From positions 1-36,312 of the forward strand of contig CAIMWH010000265.1 of the NCBI GenBank assembly GCA_903845065.1: a stretch of DNA of 36,312 bases. The letters are read 5' to 3'. Both the position numbers and the translations under genes were made by a program. The notes under the pieces are model-generated. The model had not been told where the DNA came from. It made no database searches and saw only the letters and a list, made by a program, of their open reading frames with translations. This document shows positions 25,878 through 33,140 of the stretch, piece after piece. The stretch's first letter is position 1; the number at the start of each line of letters is the position of its first letter. Origin of the DNA: an uncultured Rhodospirillales bacterium. Its GTDB lineage: Bacteria; Pseudomonadota; Alphaproteobacteria; Acetobacterales; Acetobacteraceae.

Positions 25878-26285
25878 ATGACCGCAGAATCGCATGACAG
25901 TGACATTCTTGCCCTGACTGCCCAGATCGTCTCGGCTCACGTGTCCAACAACTCTGTCTCGACCGAGACGCTGCCGCATCTCATCCAGGAGATCCATCGT
26001 ACCCTGGCCGCCATCAGCCACGGCGAACCGGTGGTGGAGAAGCAACAGCCGGCCGTTCCGGTGAAGAAATCCGTTTTCCCGGATTACATCGTCTGCCTCG
26101 AGGACGGCAAAAAGCTCAAGATGCTGAAGCGCCACCTCAAGACCGCCTACAACATGACCCCCGAGCAGTATCGTGAAAAGTGGGAGCTGACGCCCGACTA
26201 TCCCATGGTCGCCCCCAACTACGCCAAGCATCGCTCGTCGCTCGCCAAGAAGATCGGCCTCGGCACCAAGCCGCGCGGCCGCTGA
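25878..26285 (+). CDS. MucR/Ros-family transcriptional regulator
   Basis: A 135-residue regulator of the Ros/MucR family, alphaproteobacterial prokaryotic zinc-finger or H-NS-like proteins controlling exopolysaccharide, motility and cell-cycle genes. The N-terminal half is the oligomerisation region (LTAQIVSAHVSNNSV, LIQEIHRTLAAI). The C-terminal half holds the finger-like YIVCLEDGKKLKMLKRHLKTAYNMTPEQYREKW and the conserved YPMVAPNYAKHRSSLAKKIGLG. One Cys, one Asp and one His are visible, as in MucR variants. AAAGGA is a good ribosome binding site before ATG 25878. A strong hairpin follows. Confidence 0.94.
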   Translation: MTAESHDSDILALTAQIVSAHVSNNSVSTETLPHLIQEIHRTLAAISHGEPVVEKQQPAVPVKKSVFPDYIVCLEDGKKLKMLKRHLKTAYNMTPEQYREKWELTPDYPMVAPNYAKHRSSLAKKIGLGTKPRGR

Positions 26286-26310
26286 CACCAGGCCGTCGCC
26301 GAAAGAGTCC

Positions 26311-26332
26311 GGGGGGCACGCGTTGCCCCCCC
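26311..26332 (+). terminator. Hairpin terminator of the mucR-type gene
   Basis: GGGGGGCA (26311-26318) / TGCCCCCC (26324-26331) with a 5-base loop, 25 bases after the mucR-type stop. The stem is very stable but has no T-tract. Confidence 0.65.
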
Positions 26333-26333
26333 T

Positions 26334-26362
26334 GTGACCGATCGGCGCACATGATGTAGAGT
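26334..26362 (+). promoter_or_regulatory. Candidate promoter of the fur/mur gene (predicted leaderless)
   Basis: GTGACC (26334-26339), 17-base spacer, TAGAGT (26357-26362), each 4 of 6 to consensus. The -10 ends 8 bases before ATG 26371, so transcription would begin at or next to the A of the ATG. No Shine-Dalgarno is present. Confidence 0.5.
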
Positions 26363-26367
26363 GCGCC
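26344..26367. promoter_or_regulatory. GGCGCAC-N10-GTGCGCC inverted repeat over the fur/mur promoter
   Basis: Perfect 7-bp inverted repeat whose right arm overlaps the -10 hexamer and ends 3 bases before the start codon. It is not AT-rich like classical Fur or Mur boxes; it could be an operator for another factor or a transcript hairpin. Confidence 0.45.
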
Positions 26368-26370
26368 GCG

Positions 26371-26802
26371 ATGATTAGTCGGATCGAGCGCCTCTGCATC
26401 GAGCGTGGTTTGAAGATGACGGGGCAACGCCGCGTCATCGCCCGAGTGCTGTCCGACGCCGAGGACCATCCGGACGTCGAGGAACTCTACCGCCGCGCCA
26501 GCGGGCTCGACCAGAACATCTCCATCGCCACCGTCTACCGCACCGTGCGCCTGCTCGAAGAGAAGGGCATCCTCGAACGCCGTGATTTCGGCGGCGGCCG
26601 CGCCCGCTACGAGCCTACCGAGCACGGCCACCACCATCACCTCATCGATATCGAAACCGGCCGCGTCGTCGAATTCGAGGACGCCGAGCACGAGCGCGTC
26701 CTGCAGGCCATCGCCGGCCGCCTCGGGTTCGACCTTGTATCCCACCGCCTCGAACTCTTCGGCCGCCGCCGCCCGCGCGGGCGCGACAAGGCGGACGAAT
26801 GA
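26371..26802 (+). CDS. Fur-family metalloregulator (alphaproteobacterial Fur/Mur type)
   Basis: A 143-residue winged-helix metal-sensing repressor. The N-terminal DNA-binding domain includes TGQRRVIARVLSDAEDHPDVEELYRRAS and SIATVYRTVRLLEEKGILER. The dimerisation domain has YEPTEHGHHHHLIDIETGRVVEFEDAEHE. The CxxC zinc site of E. coli Fur (CLDCG) is absent and replaced by IDIETG, as in rhizobial Mur/Fur proteins, which respond to manganese as well as iron. Metal identity is therefore uncertain. It is translationally coupled (ATGA) to the acyltransferase that follows. Confidence 0.93.
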   Translation: MISRIERLCIERGLKMTGQRRVIARVLSDAEDHPDVEELYRRASGLDQNISIATVYRTVRLLEEKGILERRDFGGGRARYEPTEHGHHHHLIDIETGRVVEFEDAEHERVLQAIAGRLGFDLVSHRLELFGRRRPRGRDKADE

Positions 26803-27620
26803 GCACCCCCGCGCCAGAGGCGGCGGCGGACGGCCATTTCGACGAACTCCGCGCCGCCGATCTCGGCGTGCGCCTCGCGGTCAGTCCCGCCGAGATCGAT
26901 GCCGCCCAGGCCCTGCGCTACGCCGTGTTCTACGATGAACTCGGCGCCATCCCCGATGCCGCCGCCGCCCGCAGTCGCCGCGATGTGGACGCGTTCGATG
27001 CCGTGGCCGATCACCTCGTGGTGCTTGATCACGCCGGCAGCGGCGCCCCCCGCGTGGTCGCCACCTACCGGATGATCGGCCAAACCGCCGCCGCCCGGGC
27101 CGGGCGCTTCTATTCGGCCGAGGAGTTCGATCTCGGCGCCCTGCTGCGCTTCCCCGGCAATGTGCTGGAAGTCGGCCGCTCCTGCGTGCATCCCGATTAT
27201 CGCGGGCGCCAGGCCATGCAACTGCTGTGGAGCGGCATCGCCGCCTACATCGCCCGCCTGCGGATCGATGTGCTGTTCGGCTGCGCCAGCCTGCACGGCA
27301 CCGATCCTGACGCGCTGGCTGCCGAACTCACCTACCTCGCCGCCAATCACCTCGCCCCGCCCGACCTACGCCCGGTCGCCCTGCCGCACCGCTATGTCGA
27401 GATGCGCCGCATGGACCCCGCCGCCCTCGATCCGCGCCGCACGCTGGTGCGCCTGCCCCCCCTCATCAAGGGCTACCTCCGCCTCGGCGGCTTCGTCGGC
27501 GATGGCGCGGTGATCGATGCCCAGTTCAACACCACGGATGTCGCGATCGTGGTACGCACCGATCTGGTGACCGAGCGCTATCTGCGGCATTACGAACGGA
27601 CGGCAGGCAGCGAGGACTAA
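26799..27620 (+). CDS. OlsB-like GNAT N-acyltransferase (ornithine/amino-lipid synthesis)
   Basis: A 273-residue protein of the PEP-CTERM/hemolysin-like GNAT acyltransferase group that includes OlsB, which adds a 3-hydroxyacyl chain from ACP to ornithine. Seen: AQALRYAVFYDELGA, FDAVADHLVVLD, VVATYRMIG, FDLGALLRFPGNVLEVGRSCVHPDYRGR (family core with acyl-carrier binding loop), LFGCASLHGTDP and LPPLIKGYLRLGGFVGDGAVID with FNTTDVAIVV at the C-terminus. These match OlsB-type proteins well. No olsA-like partner lies next to it. ATGA overlap with fur and TAATG overlap with the next gene indicate one operon. Confidence 0.85.
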   Translation: MSTPAPEAAADGHFDELRAADLGVRLAVSPAEIDAAQALRYAVFYDELGAIPDAAAARSRRDVDAFDAVADHLVVLDHAGSGAPRVVATYRMIGQTAAARAGRFYSAEEFDLGALLRFPGNVLEVGRSCVHPDYRGRQAMQLLWSGIAAYIARLRIDVLFGCASLHGTDPDALAAELTYLAANHLAPPDLRPVALPHRYVEMRRMDPAALDPRRTLVRLPPLIKGYLRLGGFVGDGAVIDAQFNTTDVAIVVRTDLVTERYLRHYERTAGSED

Positions 27621-28582
27621 TGGCGCGCTTCAATGTGATCATGACGTCGCCACGGCTGGCGGCGCCGGCGGTGGCCATCCTCGAACAGGTCGGCTGCACC
27701 ATCCACTACATGGACCCGTACCCCTCGGCCCAGGCCGTGGCGGACCTCTGCGCCGCCGTCCAGGCCGATGCGGTACTGAGCCGCCAAGGCCCGGTGCTGG
27801 CCGCCGCCATGGATGCCGCGCCCGGCATGCGCATCGTCGCCCGCCACGGCGTCGGCGTCGATGACGTCGATATCCTGGCCGCCATCGCCCGCGGCATCCT
27901 GGTCACCCGCGCGCCGGGCTCCAACACCACCGCGGTGGCCGAACACACCATGGCCCTCATCCTCGCCTTGGCGAAGGACCTCCGCCCGCTGGCCACCGCG
28001 CTGGCTGGCGGTGCCTGGCGCGGCGCGGCCACCAAGGTGCGCGACATCGCCGGCATGCGCCTCGGCCTGCTCGGCTACGGCGCCATCGGGCGCACCGTCG
28101 CCCGCATGGCCGGCGCCTTCGACATGACGGTGAGTGCCTATTCGCCCTCCGTCCCCGCCGCCGAATTCGGCACCGTCCGCCGGGTGGACAGCGTGCTGGA
28201 ACTCGCCGCCACCTCCGACGTTCTGTCCGTCCACTGCCCCTACGCGCCGGCCACCCACCATGTGGTGAACGCGGCTGTCCTGGCCGCGATGCCCCAAGGC
28301 AGCTACGTCATCAACACCGCGCGCGGTGGATTGGTCGACGAGGACGCGCTCGCCGCCGCCCTCGACAGCGGCCACATCGCCGGCGCCGGCCTCGATGTGT
28401 TCGAGAACGAACCGCCCCGCCCCGATCACCCCCTGCGCAACCATCCTCGCGTGCTGCCCACCCCGCACGTCTCCGGCGTCACCGACGGTTCGCTGGTTAA
28501 CATGGGCGTCATGGCGGCCGAATGCATCGCCGCCGCGCTCACCGGCGGCGTGGTGCCGCCCGAGCGCATCGTGCGCGGTTGA
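27620..28582 (+). CDS. D-isomer-specific 2-hydroxyacid dehydrogenase (phosphoglycerate/hydroxypyruvate type)
   Basis: A 320-residue NAD-dependent dehydrogenase. The nucleotide-binding motif is GLLGYGAIGRTVA (about 148-160). Catalytic Arg is in VINTARGGLVDEDAL, Glu in GLDVFENEPP, and His in LPTPHVSGVT. The N-terminal substrate domain has VARHGVGVDDVDI and ITRAPGSNTTAVAEH-like VTRAPGSNTTAVAEHTMAL, the form common in 3-phosphoglycerate dehydrogenase and hydroxypyruvate reductase. There is no ACT domain, so the substrate cannot be fixed from sequence. It starts with a one-base overlap after the acyltransferase. Confidence 0.88.
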   Translation: MARFNVIMTSPRLAAPAVAILEQVGCTIHYMDPYPSAQAVADLCAAVQADAVLSRQGPVLAAAMDAAPGMRIVARHGVGVDDVDILAAIARGILVTRAPGSNTTAVAEHTMALILALAKDLRPLATALAGGAWRGAATKVRDIAGMRLGLLGYGAIGRTVARMAGAFDMTVSAYSPSVPAAEFGTVRRVDSVLELAATSDVLSVHCPYAPATHHVVNAAVLAAMPQGSYVINTARGGLVDEDALAAALDSGHIAGAGLDVFENEPPRPDHPLRNHPRVLPTPHVSGVTDGSLVNMGVMAAECIAAALTGGVVPPERIVRG

Positions 28583-30084
28583 GGCGCCATCTCGCCGCAT
28601 TGACCGGCTGGCGGGCCGCGCTGGCGGCAGGCCTGTTCGGATTGTTGTCCGCCGCCGCCCTGCCGCCGGTGCACCTCATCCCGGTCCTGGCGATCTGCTT
28701 CCCCGCTTTGCTGATCCTCATCGACACCCGCCCCACCTGGCGCGGCGCGGCGGCTACCGGCTTCTGGTTCGGCCTCGGCCACCACATCGCCGGGCTCTAC
28801 TGGATCACCGAGGCCATCCTCATCGAGGCCGGCCGCTTCTGGTGGCTTGTGCCCATCGGGGTGCCGATGCTGGCGGCCGTGCTGGCGCTGTTCATCGTGG
28901 TGCCCTGCGCCCTCGCCCGCCTGGTGCCGCCCTCCGGGCGCGGTTGGATGCTCGCCGGCGGCTGGGTTGCGCTCGACATGGCGCGCCAGTTCGTGCTGTC
29001 GGGATTTCCCTGGAATCCGCTGGGCAGCGTGTGGGCGATGCCTGGCTGGGCCGGCGACGTGATGCTCCAACCCGCCGCCTGGATGGGCGTGCACGGGATG
29101 ACGCTCATCACCCTGCTGATCGCCCTCACCCCCGCCTTCGGCCGCCGCGCCATGGCCCTCGGTGCCGCCGGCCTCCTGCTATGGGCCGGCCTCGGCGCCG
29201 CCCGCCTCGCCCCCAACCCGGCCGCCTCGCGCGCCGTGCAGGTGGTGCTGGTGCAGGGCAACATCGCGCAGGAAGGCAAATGGGAGCGCGAACGCGCCCT
29301 GCGCCACTTCGAACAATTCCTCGATCTCACCCGCCAGGGCGCCGCCGCCGCCCACACCGCCAACCCCACCGCCCTCGTCGTCCCGGTCTGGCCCGAAACC
29401 GCGAGCCCCTTCCTCGTCGACCGGGACCCTGACGCCCGGGCCATGATCGCCAAAGCCACCGACGGCATCGCCCTCGTCGGCGCCCTCCGCTTCGATGCCC
29501 AGCGCCGGCCGTTCAATAGCCTGATGGCGATCGACGGCCCCGGCCCCGTAGCCGCCGTCTATGACAAGTGGCACCTCGTCCCCTTCGGCGAATACCAGCC
29601 GGACTGGTTCCCCCTGCCCATCGCCTTCGTCTCCGGTGACGGCTTTGGCCGCGGCACCGGCCCGCTCACCTGGCGCATCCCCGGCCTGCCCGCGGTCGGC
29701 CTGCTGATCTGCTACGAGGCGATATTCCCGGCCGAGGTGGTCGCCGCCGACCGGCCGGAATGGCTGGTCAACGTCACCAACGATGCTTGGTTCGGCAATT
29801 CCGCCGGCCCCCGCCAACACCTGGCCGCCGCCCGCATGCGCGCCGTCGAGGAGGGCCTGCCGATGATGCGCGCCGCCAACACCGGCATCTCCGCCGGGTT
29901 CGACGGCTACGGCCGCGAGCTTGGCCGCCTCGGCATGAACACTACCGGCACGCTTGCAATCGCCCTCCCCGGTGCCCTCGCGGCCACCCCCTTTGCGCGA
30001 TTCGGGTTGCTGATCCCCGGATTGCTCGCGGGAGTGGCGGTTTCATGCGGATTATTTATCAGCCGGCAACGACGTTTTGGATAG
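28579..30084 (+). CDS. lnt: Apolipoprotein N-acyltransferase
   Basis: A 501-residue inner-membrane enzyme that adds the third acyl chain to the N-terminal Cys of lipoproteins. Six or so N-terminal helices are followed by a nitrilase-like periplasmic domain. The triad is present: E273 in WPETASPFL, K330 in YDKWHLVPFGEY and C378 in LICYEAIFP (E. coli E267/K335/C387). NVTNDAWFGNSAGPRQHL and a C-terminal helix follow. No ATG suits: TTG 28579 overlapping the previous stop (TTGA) is chosen, with TTG 28600 or an ATG at 28522, inside the upstream gene, as alternatives. Confidence 0.92.
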   Translation: MRRHLAALTGWRAALAAGLFGLLSAAALPPVHLIPVLAICFPALLILIDTRPTWRGAAATGFWFGLGHHIAGLYWITEAILIEAGRFWWLVPIGVPMLAAVLALFIVVPCALARLVPPSGRGWMLAGGWVALDMARQFVLSGFPWNPLGSVWAMPGWAGDVMLQPAAWMGVHGMTLITLLIALTPAFGRRAMALGAAGLLLWAGLGAARLAPNPAASRAVQVVLVQGNIAQEGKWERERALRHFEQFLDLTRQGAAAAHTANPTALVVPVWPETASPFLVDRDPDARAMIAKATDGIALVGALRFDAQRRPFNSLMAIDGPGPVAAVYDKWHLVPFGEYQPDWFPLPIAFVSGDGFGRGTGPLTWRIPGLPAVGLLICYEAIFPAEVVAADRPEWLVNVTNDAWFGNSAGPRQHLAAARMRAVEEGLPMMRAANTGISAGFDGYGRELGRLGMNTTGTLAIALPGALAATPFARFGLLIPGLLAGVAVSCGLFISRQRRFG

Positions 30085-30099
30085 ATTTAGAGACGTTGC

Positions 30100-30119
30100 G
30101 CCGATTTCCGCGAATCGGC
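30100..30119 (+). terminator. Short hairpin after lnt
   Basis: Perfect 7-bp inverted repeat GCCGATT (30100-30106) / AATCGGC (30113-30119) with a 6-base loop, 15 bases past the lnt stop and followed only by TT. It directly precedes the candidate -35 of the next gene, so it could instead be an operator for the XRE regulator. Confidence 0.5.
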
Positions 30120-30147
30120 TTGACGACCACGGGTTGTGTCGTTTACT
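30120..30147 (+). promoter_or_regulatory. Candidate promoter of the XRE-family gene
   Basis: TTGACG (30120-30125, 5 of 6), 16-base spacer, TTTACT (30142-30147, 4 of 6), in a locally AT-rich stretch. The leader would be about 85 bases. Confidence 0.5.
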
Positions 30148-30240
30148 TTTTGTTCAACCATTTCAAATCCGCCCCGCGCATCGCGCCGCTGTCAGAGCAG
30201 CGCAACGTGCATTTCGTCGGGGCAAGCAGGAGTAGCGACC

Positions 30241-30768
30241 ATGGCAAGCCAGACCGATGATGGGGTCTCGCGCCTCCCGATCGCAGCGGGCGAGGTGTTC
30301 GCCGAACGCGTCGAGAAGGAATCACGCCCGAGCCCGATCGATGTCCATGTCGGCGCCCGCATCCGCCTCCGCCGCACCCTGCTCGGCATGTCCCAGGAAC
30401 GCCTCGGCGAGGCCCTCGGGCTGACCTTCCAACAGGTGCAGAAATACGAGCGCGGCGTGAACCGCGTCGGCGCGTCCCGTTTGTTCGACCTGTCGCGCGT
30501 GCTCGATGTGCCCATCAGCTTCTTCTTCGATGACCTGCCGGAAGCCAGCGCGCAGAGCGGCGCCGCCATCGGTGCCCTGTCCAGCGGCAACCTCACCGGC
30601 CGGCGCAGCCTCGGCTTCTCCGACCAGCAGGACGGCTTCGGTGACGATGTCCTGCACCGCCGTGAAACCCAGGAACTGGTCCGCGCCTATTACCGCATCT
30701 CGGACCCCAACCAGCGCAAGACGGTGTTCGCGCTCATCAAGAGCATGGCGCCCGACACCGCGGAGTAG
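30241..30768 (+). CDS. XRE-family HTH regulator (PraR-like)
   Basis: A 175-residue DNA-binding protein. The HTH (about 37-95) reads GARIRLRRTLLGMSQERLGEALGLTFQQVQKYERGVNRVGASRL, almost a signature of the alphaproteobacterial PraR group involved in biofilm and symbiosis control. VLDVPISFFFDDL and the C-terminal RETQELVRAYYRISDPNQRKTVFALIKSM are also conserved there. The N-terminal about 35 residues are variable. ATG 30241 is used; an upstream in-frame ATG at 30136 adds an unlikely Ser/Cys-rich leader. The gene has its own promoter and is 9 bases upstream of a membrane-protein gene. Confidence 0.9.
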   Translation: MASQTDDGVSRLPIAAGEVFAERVEKESRPSPIDVHVGARIRLRRTLLGMSQERLGEALGLTFQQVQKYERGVNRVGASRLFDLSRVLDVPISFFFDDLPEASAQSGAAIGALSSGNLTGRRSLGFSDQQDGFGDDVLHRRETQELVRAYYRISDPNQRKTVFALIKSMAPDTAE

Positions 30769-30777
30769 CCGGCCGCC

Positions 30778-32502
30778 ATGGGCCTGTCGCGGGGCGAAGC
30801 CACGCTGTGCTTTGCCGTCGCGGCCCTCCTCGCGGCGGCGAGCGGGCTGATCAACCACCCCGCCGTCTGGCACGGCGCCCTGCTGAACCCCGACAGCTAC
30901 ATGCGCATGGTGCGCCTGGACGATATGCTATCGGCCGCCCGCCCGCTCCACTCCGTCCTGCGGGACGGCTCCGGGGATGGCGCGGTGCTGCACTGGTCGC
31001 ATTTCCTCGATGCCGTGCTGCTCGCTTTGGCGCTGCCGTTCCGCCCGTTCGTGTCCTGGCATGACGCGCTGCACATCGCCGCCGGTCTCATCGGCCCGGT
31101 GAGTGTCGGCGTCGCCGGCATCGCCGCCGCGTGGGCGGCTGCCCCCCTGAGCCTGCCGGCGATGCGCTGGTCCGCTGCGGCGTTCGCCGGCCTCGCCCCG
31201 GCCGTGGTGATCTACGGCTTCCCCGGCGTGGTGCACCATCACGTGGCCCTCGGCGTGGTGGGCCTGGTGCTAGCCGGGTGTGCGGCGCGGGTGGCGACGG
31301 GCGACGCGAAGTCGGGCTGGGGCCTCGGCCTCGCCGCAACGGCCGGCATCTGGCTGTCGCCCGAAACCATGCCCTTCATCGTGATCGCCTTCGGCGCCGT
31401 CGGAGTCGCCTGGCTGGTGGCGCCCAACCCGGCCCCCGTCGCCGCCGGCGCCTGGCGCGGCGGCCTCGGCTTCCTGCTCGGCACCCTCGTGGGCGTGGTG
31501 ATCGACCCGCCGCCCGGCGGCTACCTCGAACTCCCGCTCGACGGTATTTCCCTCACCTTCGTGCTCCTCGCCGCCGTGATGGCCGCCATCGGCTGGTGCC
31601 TCACCCGGATGGAAGCCCACCGCCTGCGCGCCATGGTGGTGGCGATCGCCGGACTGCTCGCCTGGGTCGCCCTGTTCCCCACCGTGCTGCGCGGCCCCGA
31701 CGCCGTCGGTACCGATGCGGATGTGCTGATGGCCGGTGTCGAGGAAATGCTGCCGGTGGACGGGGCAGGGCAGGGGATTACCCTGCTCGGCGGCGGCCTG
31801 CTGGCGCTGGGGTTCTGCGCCGCGATGGCATGGCGCCACCGCTCCTGGGCATGGGCCTACGGTGCGGCCGTGGTGGTGTTCCTGCTGGCGGTGGGCCTGC
31901 TGCACATCCGCTTCGCCATCTACGCCACCCTGGCCGGCGCCGCCGTGCTGCCGGTGCTGCTGTCCTGGATCACCACCCGCCTCGCCGATCGCCCGATGCC
32001 GCAGATGCTCGGCCGCGTCGGCCTGCTCGCCGTGGCCCTGCTCTCCACCCGCGCCGACGCGATCGGCCAACCCCATCTCGCATCAACCCTCCCGCCCCCC
32101 GGAGCCGCGCCCCTCGGCTGCGGTATGGACGGCCTGCCCGCGCTGCTGACACCCTACGCCGGCGCGGTGGTGCTGAGCGAAATCAACGATGTGCCCGCGC
32201 TGCTCTACCGCGCCCCGGTGCGCACCGTGGCCTCGCTCTATCACCGCAACGTCCCCGCCTTCCTCCGCCTGCGCGCCGCCTGGCGCGCCATCCCCGGCGC
32301 CACCCCCGGCCCCGAATTCCGCGCCACCCGCGCCACCCTCGTCCTGGTCTGCCCCCGCGGCAGCCGCTCGGTCCTCGTCGAAGACCTCCCCGACGGCACC
32401 CTGCTGGACCGCATGATGGCCGGCCACCCGCCCGAATGGCTGCAACCCATCGCCGCCGACCCCACCTCCGGCTACGTCCTCTACCGCCTCACCGAACCCT
32501 AG
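30778..32502 (+). CDS. Large polytopic membrane protein, GT-C/oligosaccharyltransferase-like
   Basis: A 574-residue protein with about 11-12 hydrophobic segments and a C-terminal soluble domain (about 430-574). LNPDSYMRMVRLDDML after the first helix resembles the acidic first-loop motif of GT-C glycosyltransferases (STT3-like), and LHWSHFLDAVLLAL recalls the HWSRxxD motif seen in uncharacterised alphaproteobacterial homologues. No catalytic assignment is possible. It probably shares a transcript with the XRE regulator. Its TAG stop is interleaved with that of the convergent methyltransferase inside a CTAG palindrome. Confidence 0.78.
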   Translation: MGLSRGEATLCFAVAALLAAASGLINHPAVWHGALLNPDSYMRMVRLDDMLSAARPLHSVLRDGSGDGAVLHWSHFLDAVLLALALPFRPFVSWHDALHIAAGLIGPVSVGVAGIAAAWAAAPLSLPAMRWSAAAFAGLAPAVVIYGFPGVVHHHVALGVVGLVLAGCAARVATGDAKSGWGLGLAATAGIWLSPETMPFIVIAFGAVGVAWLVAPNPAPVAAGAWRGGLGFLLGTLVGVVIDPPPGGYLELPLDGISLTFVLLAAVMAAIGWCLTRMEAHRLRAMVVAIAGLLAWVALFPTVLRGPDAVGTDADVLMAGVEEMLPVDGAGQGITLLGGGLLALGFCAAMAWRHRSWAWAYGAAVVVFLLAVGLLHIRFAIYATLAGAAVLPVLLSWITTRLADRPMPQMLGRVGLLAVALLSTRADAIGQPHLASTLPPPGAAPLGCGMDGLPALLTPYAGAVVLSEINDVPALLYRAPVRTVASLYHRNVPAFLRLRAAWRAIPGATPGPEFRATRATLVLVCPRGSRSVLVEDLPDGTLLDRMMAGHPPEWLQPIAADPTSGYVLYRLTEP

Positions 32503-33140
32503 GCCGACAACCGGCTCAGCCGCACCGTCCGCTCCGGCCGGTCCTCCAACTCCTGTGTGGTCGGCACGGTGAACGTCGCGAACGGCACCAGCCCCTCACG
32601 CGGCAGGTACGCCCGCCCCGGATCGGCGATCCACACTTCGGCACTCGCCGCCATCCGCCGCAGCCACGGCAGGATATGCCCGGTCATCGGCGCCTCGTAG
32701 CAGACATCCCCGCATAAAATGAGGTCCCACCGGCAGTTGGCGCCCACGATATCCGCGCACGCCGCCGGGATGCTCACATCGTTGAGCCGCGCATTCAGCG
32801 CGATCGCCGCGATGGCCAGCGGATCGATCTCGGCCGCCTCCACCAGCGCCGCCCCCGCTTGCGCCGCCGCAATCGCCGCCAGCCCGCAGCCGGCCGCGAA
32901 ATCCAGCACCCGCTTGCCCGCCACCGTCTCGGGATGATCGAGGATATGCCGCGCCATCGCGATGCTCCCCGGCCAGGCGAACGCCCAGAACGGCGGTTCG
33001 GTCCCGGTCTCGCGCAACCACTCCTCCGTCGCCCGCCAGATCGGCGTGATCTCGCTCGCCAGCAGCAGCCTGATCTCCGGCACCAGCGCCCCGTGCGACA
33101 GCACCGTGTTGGCGCGAACGAAGGCCTCCCGAGCCGTCAC
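32499..33140 (-). CDS. Class I SAM-dependent methyltransferase, METTL20/PrmA-like
   Basis: A 213-residue protein. The N-terminus resembles the ETF-beta lysine methyltransferase group (EPPFWAFAWPGSIAMARHILDHPETVAGKRV). Motif I is VLDFAAGCGLAAIAAAQAGA, an acidic residue after the second strand is in AAEIDPLA, and the post-I region is ALNARLNDVSI, with WDLILCGDVCYE as motif IV. An Agrobacterium homologue of METTL20 is reported to methylate ETF-beta and ribosomal protein L7/L12. The GTG at 33140 overlaps the ubiA stop (GTGA) and begins the homologous region; the longer ATG frame lies in ubiA and is a shadow. Confidence 0.83.
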   Translation of the reverse strand: MTAREAFVRANTVLSHGALVPEIRLLLASEITPIWRATEEWLRETGTEPPFWAFAWPGSIAMARHILDHPETVAGKRVLDFAAGCGLAAIAAAQAGAALVEAAEIDPLAIAAIALNARLNDVSIPAACADIVGANCRWDLILCGDVCYEAPMTGHILPWLRRMAASAEVWIADPGRAYLPREGLVPFATFTVPTTQELEDRPERTVRLSRLSA

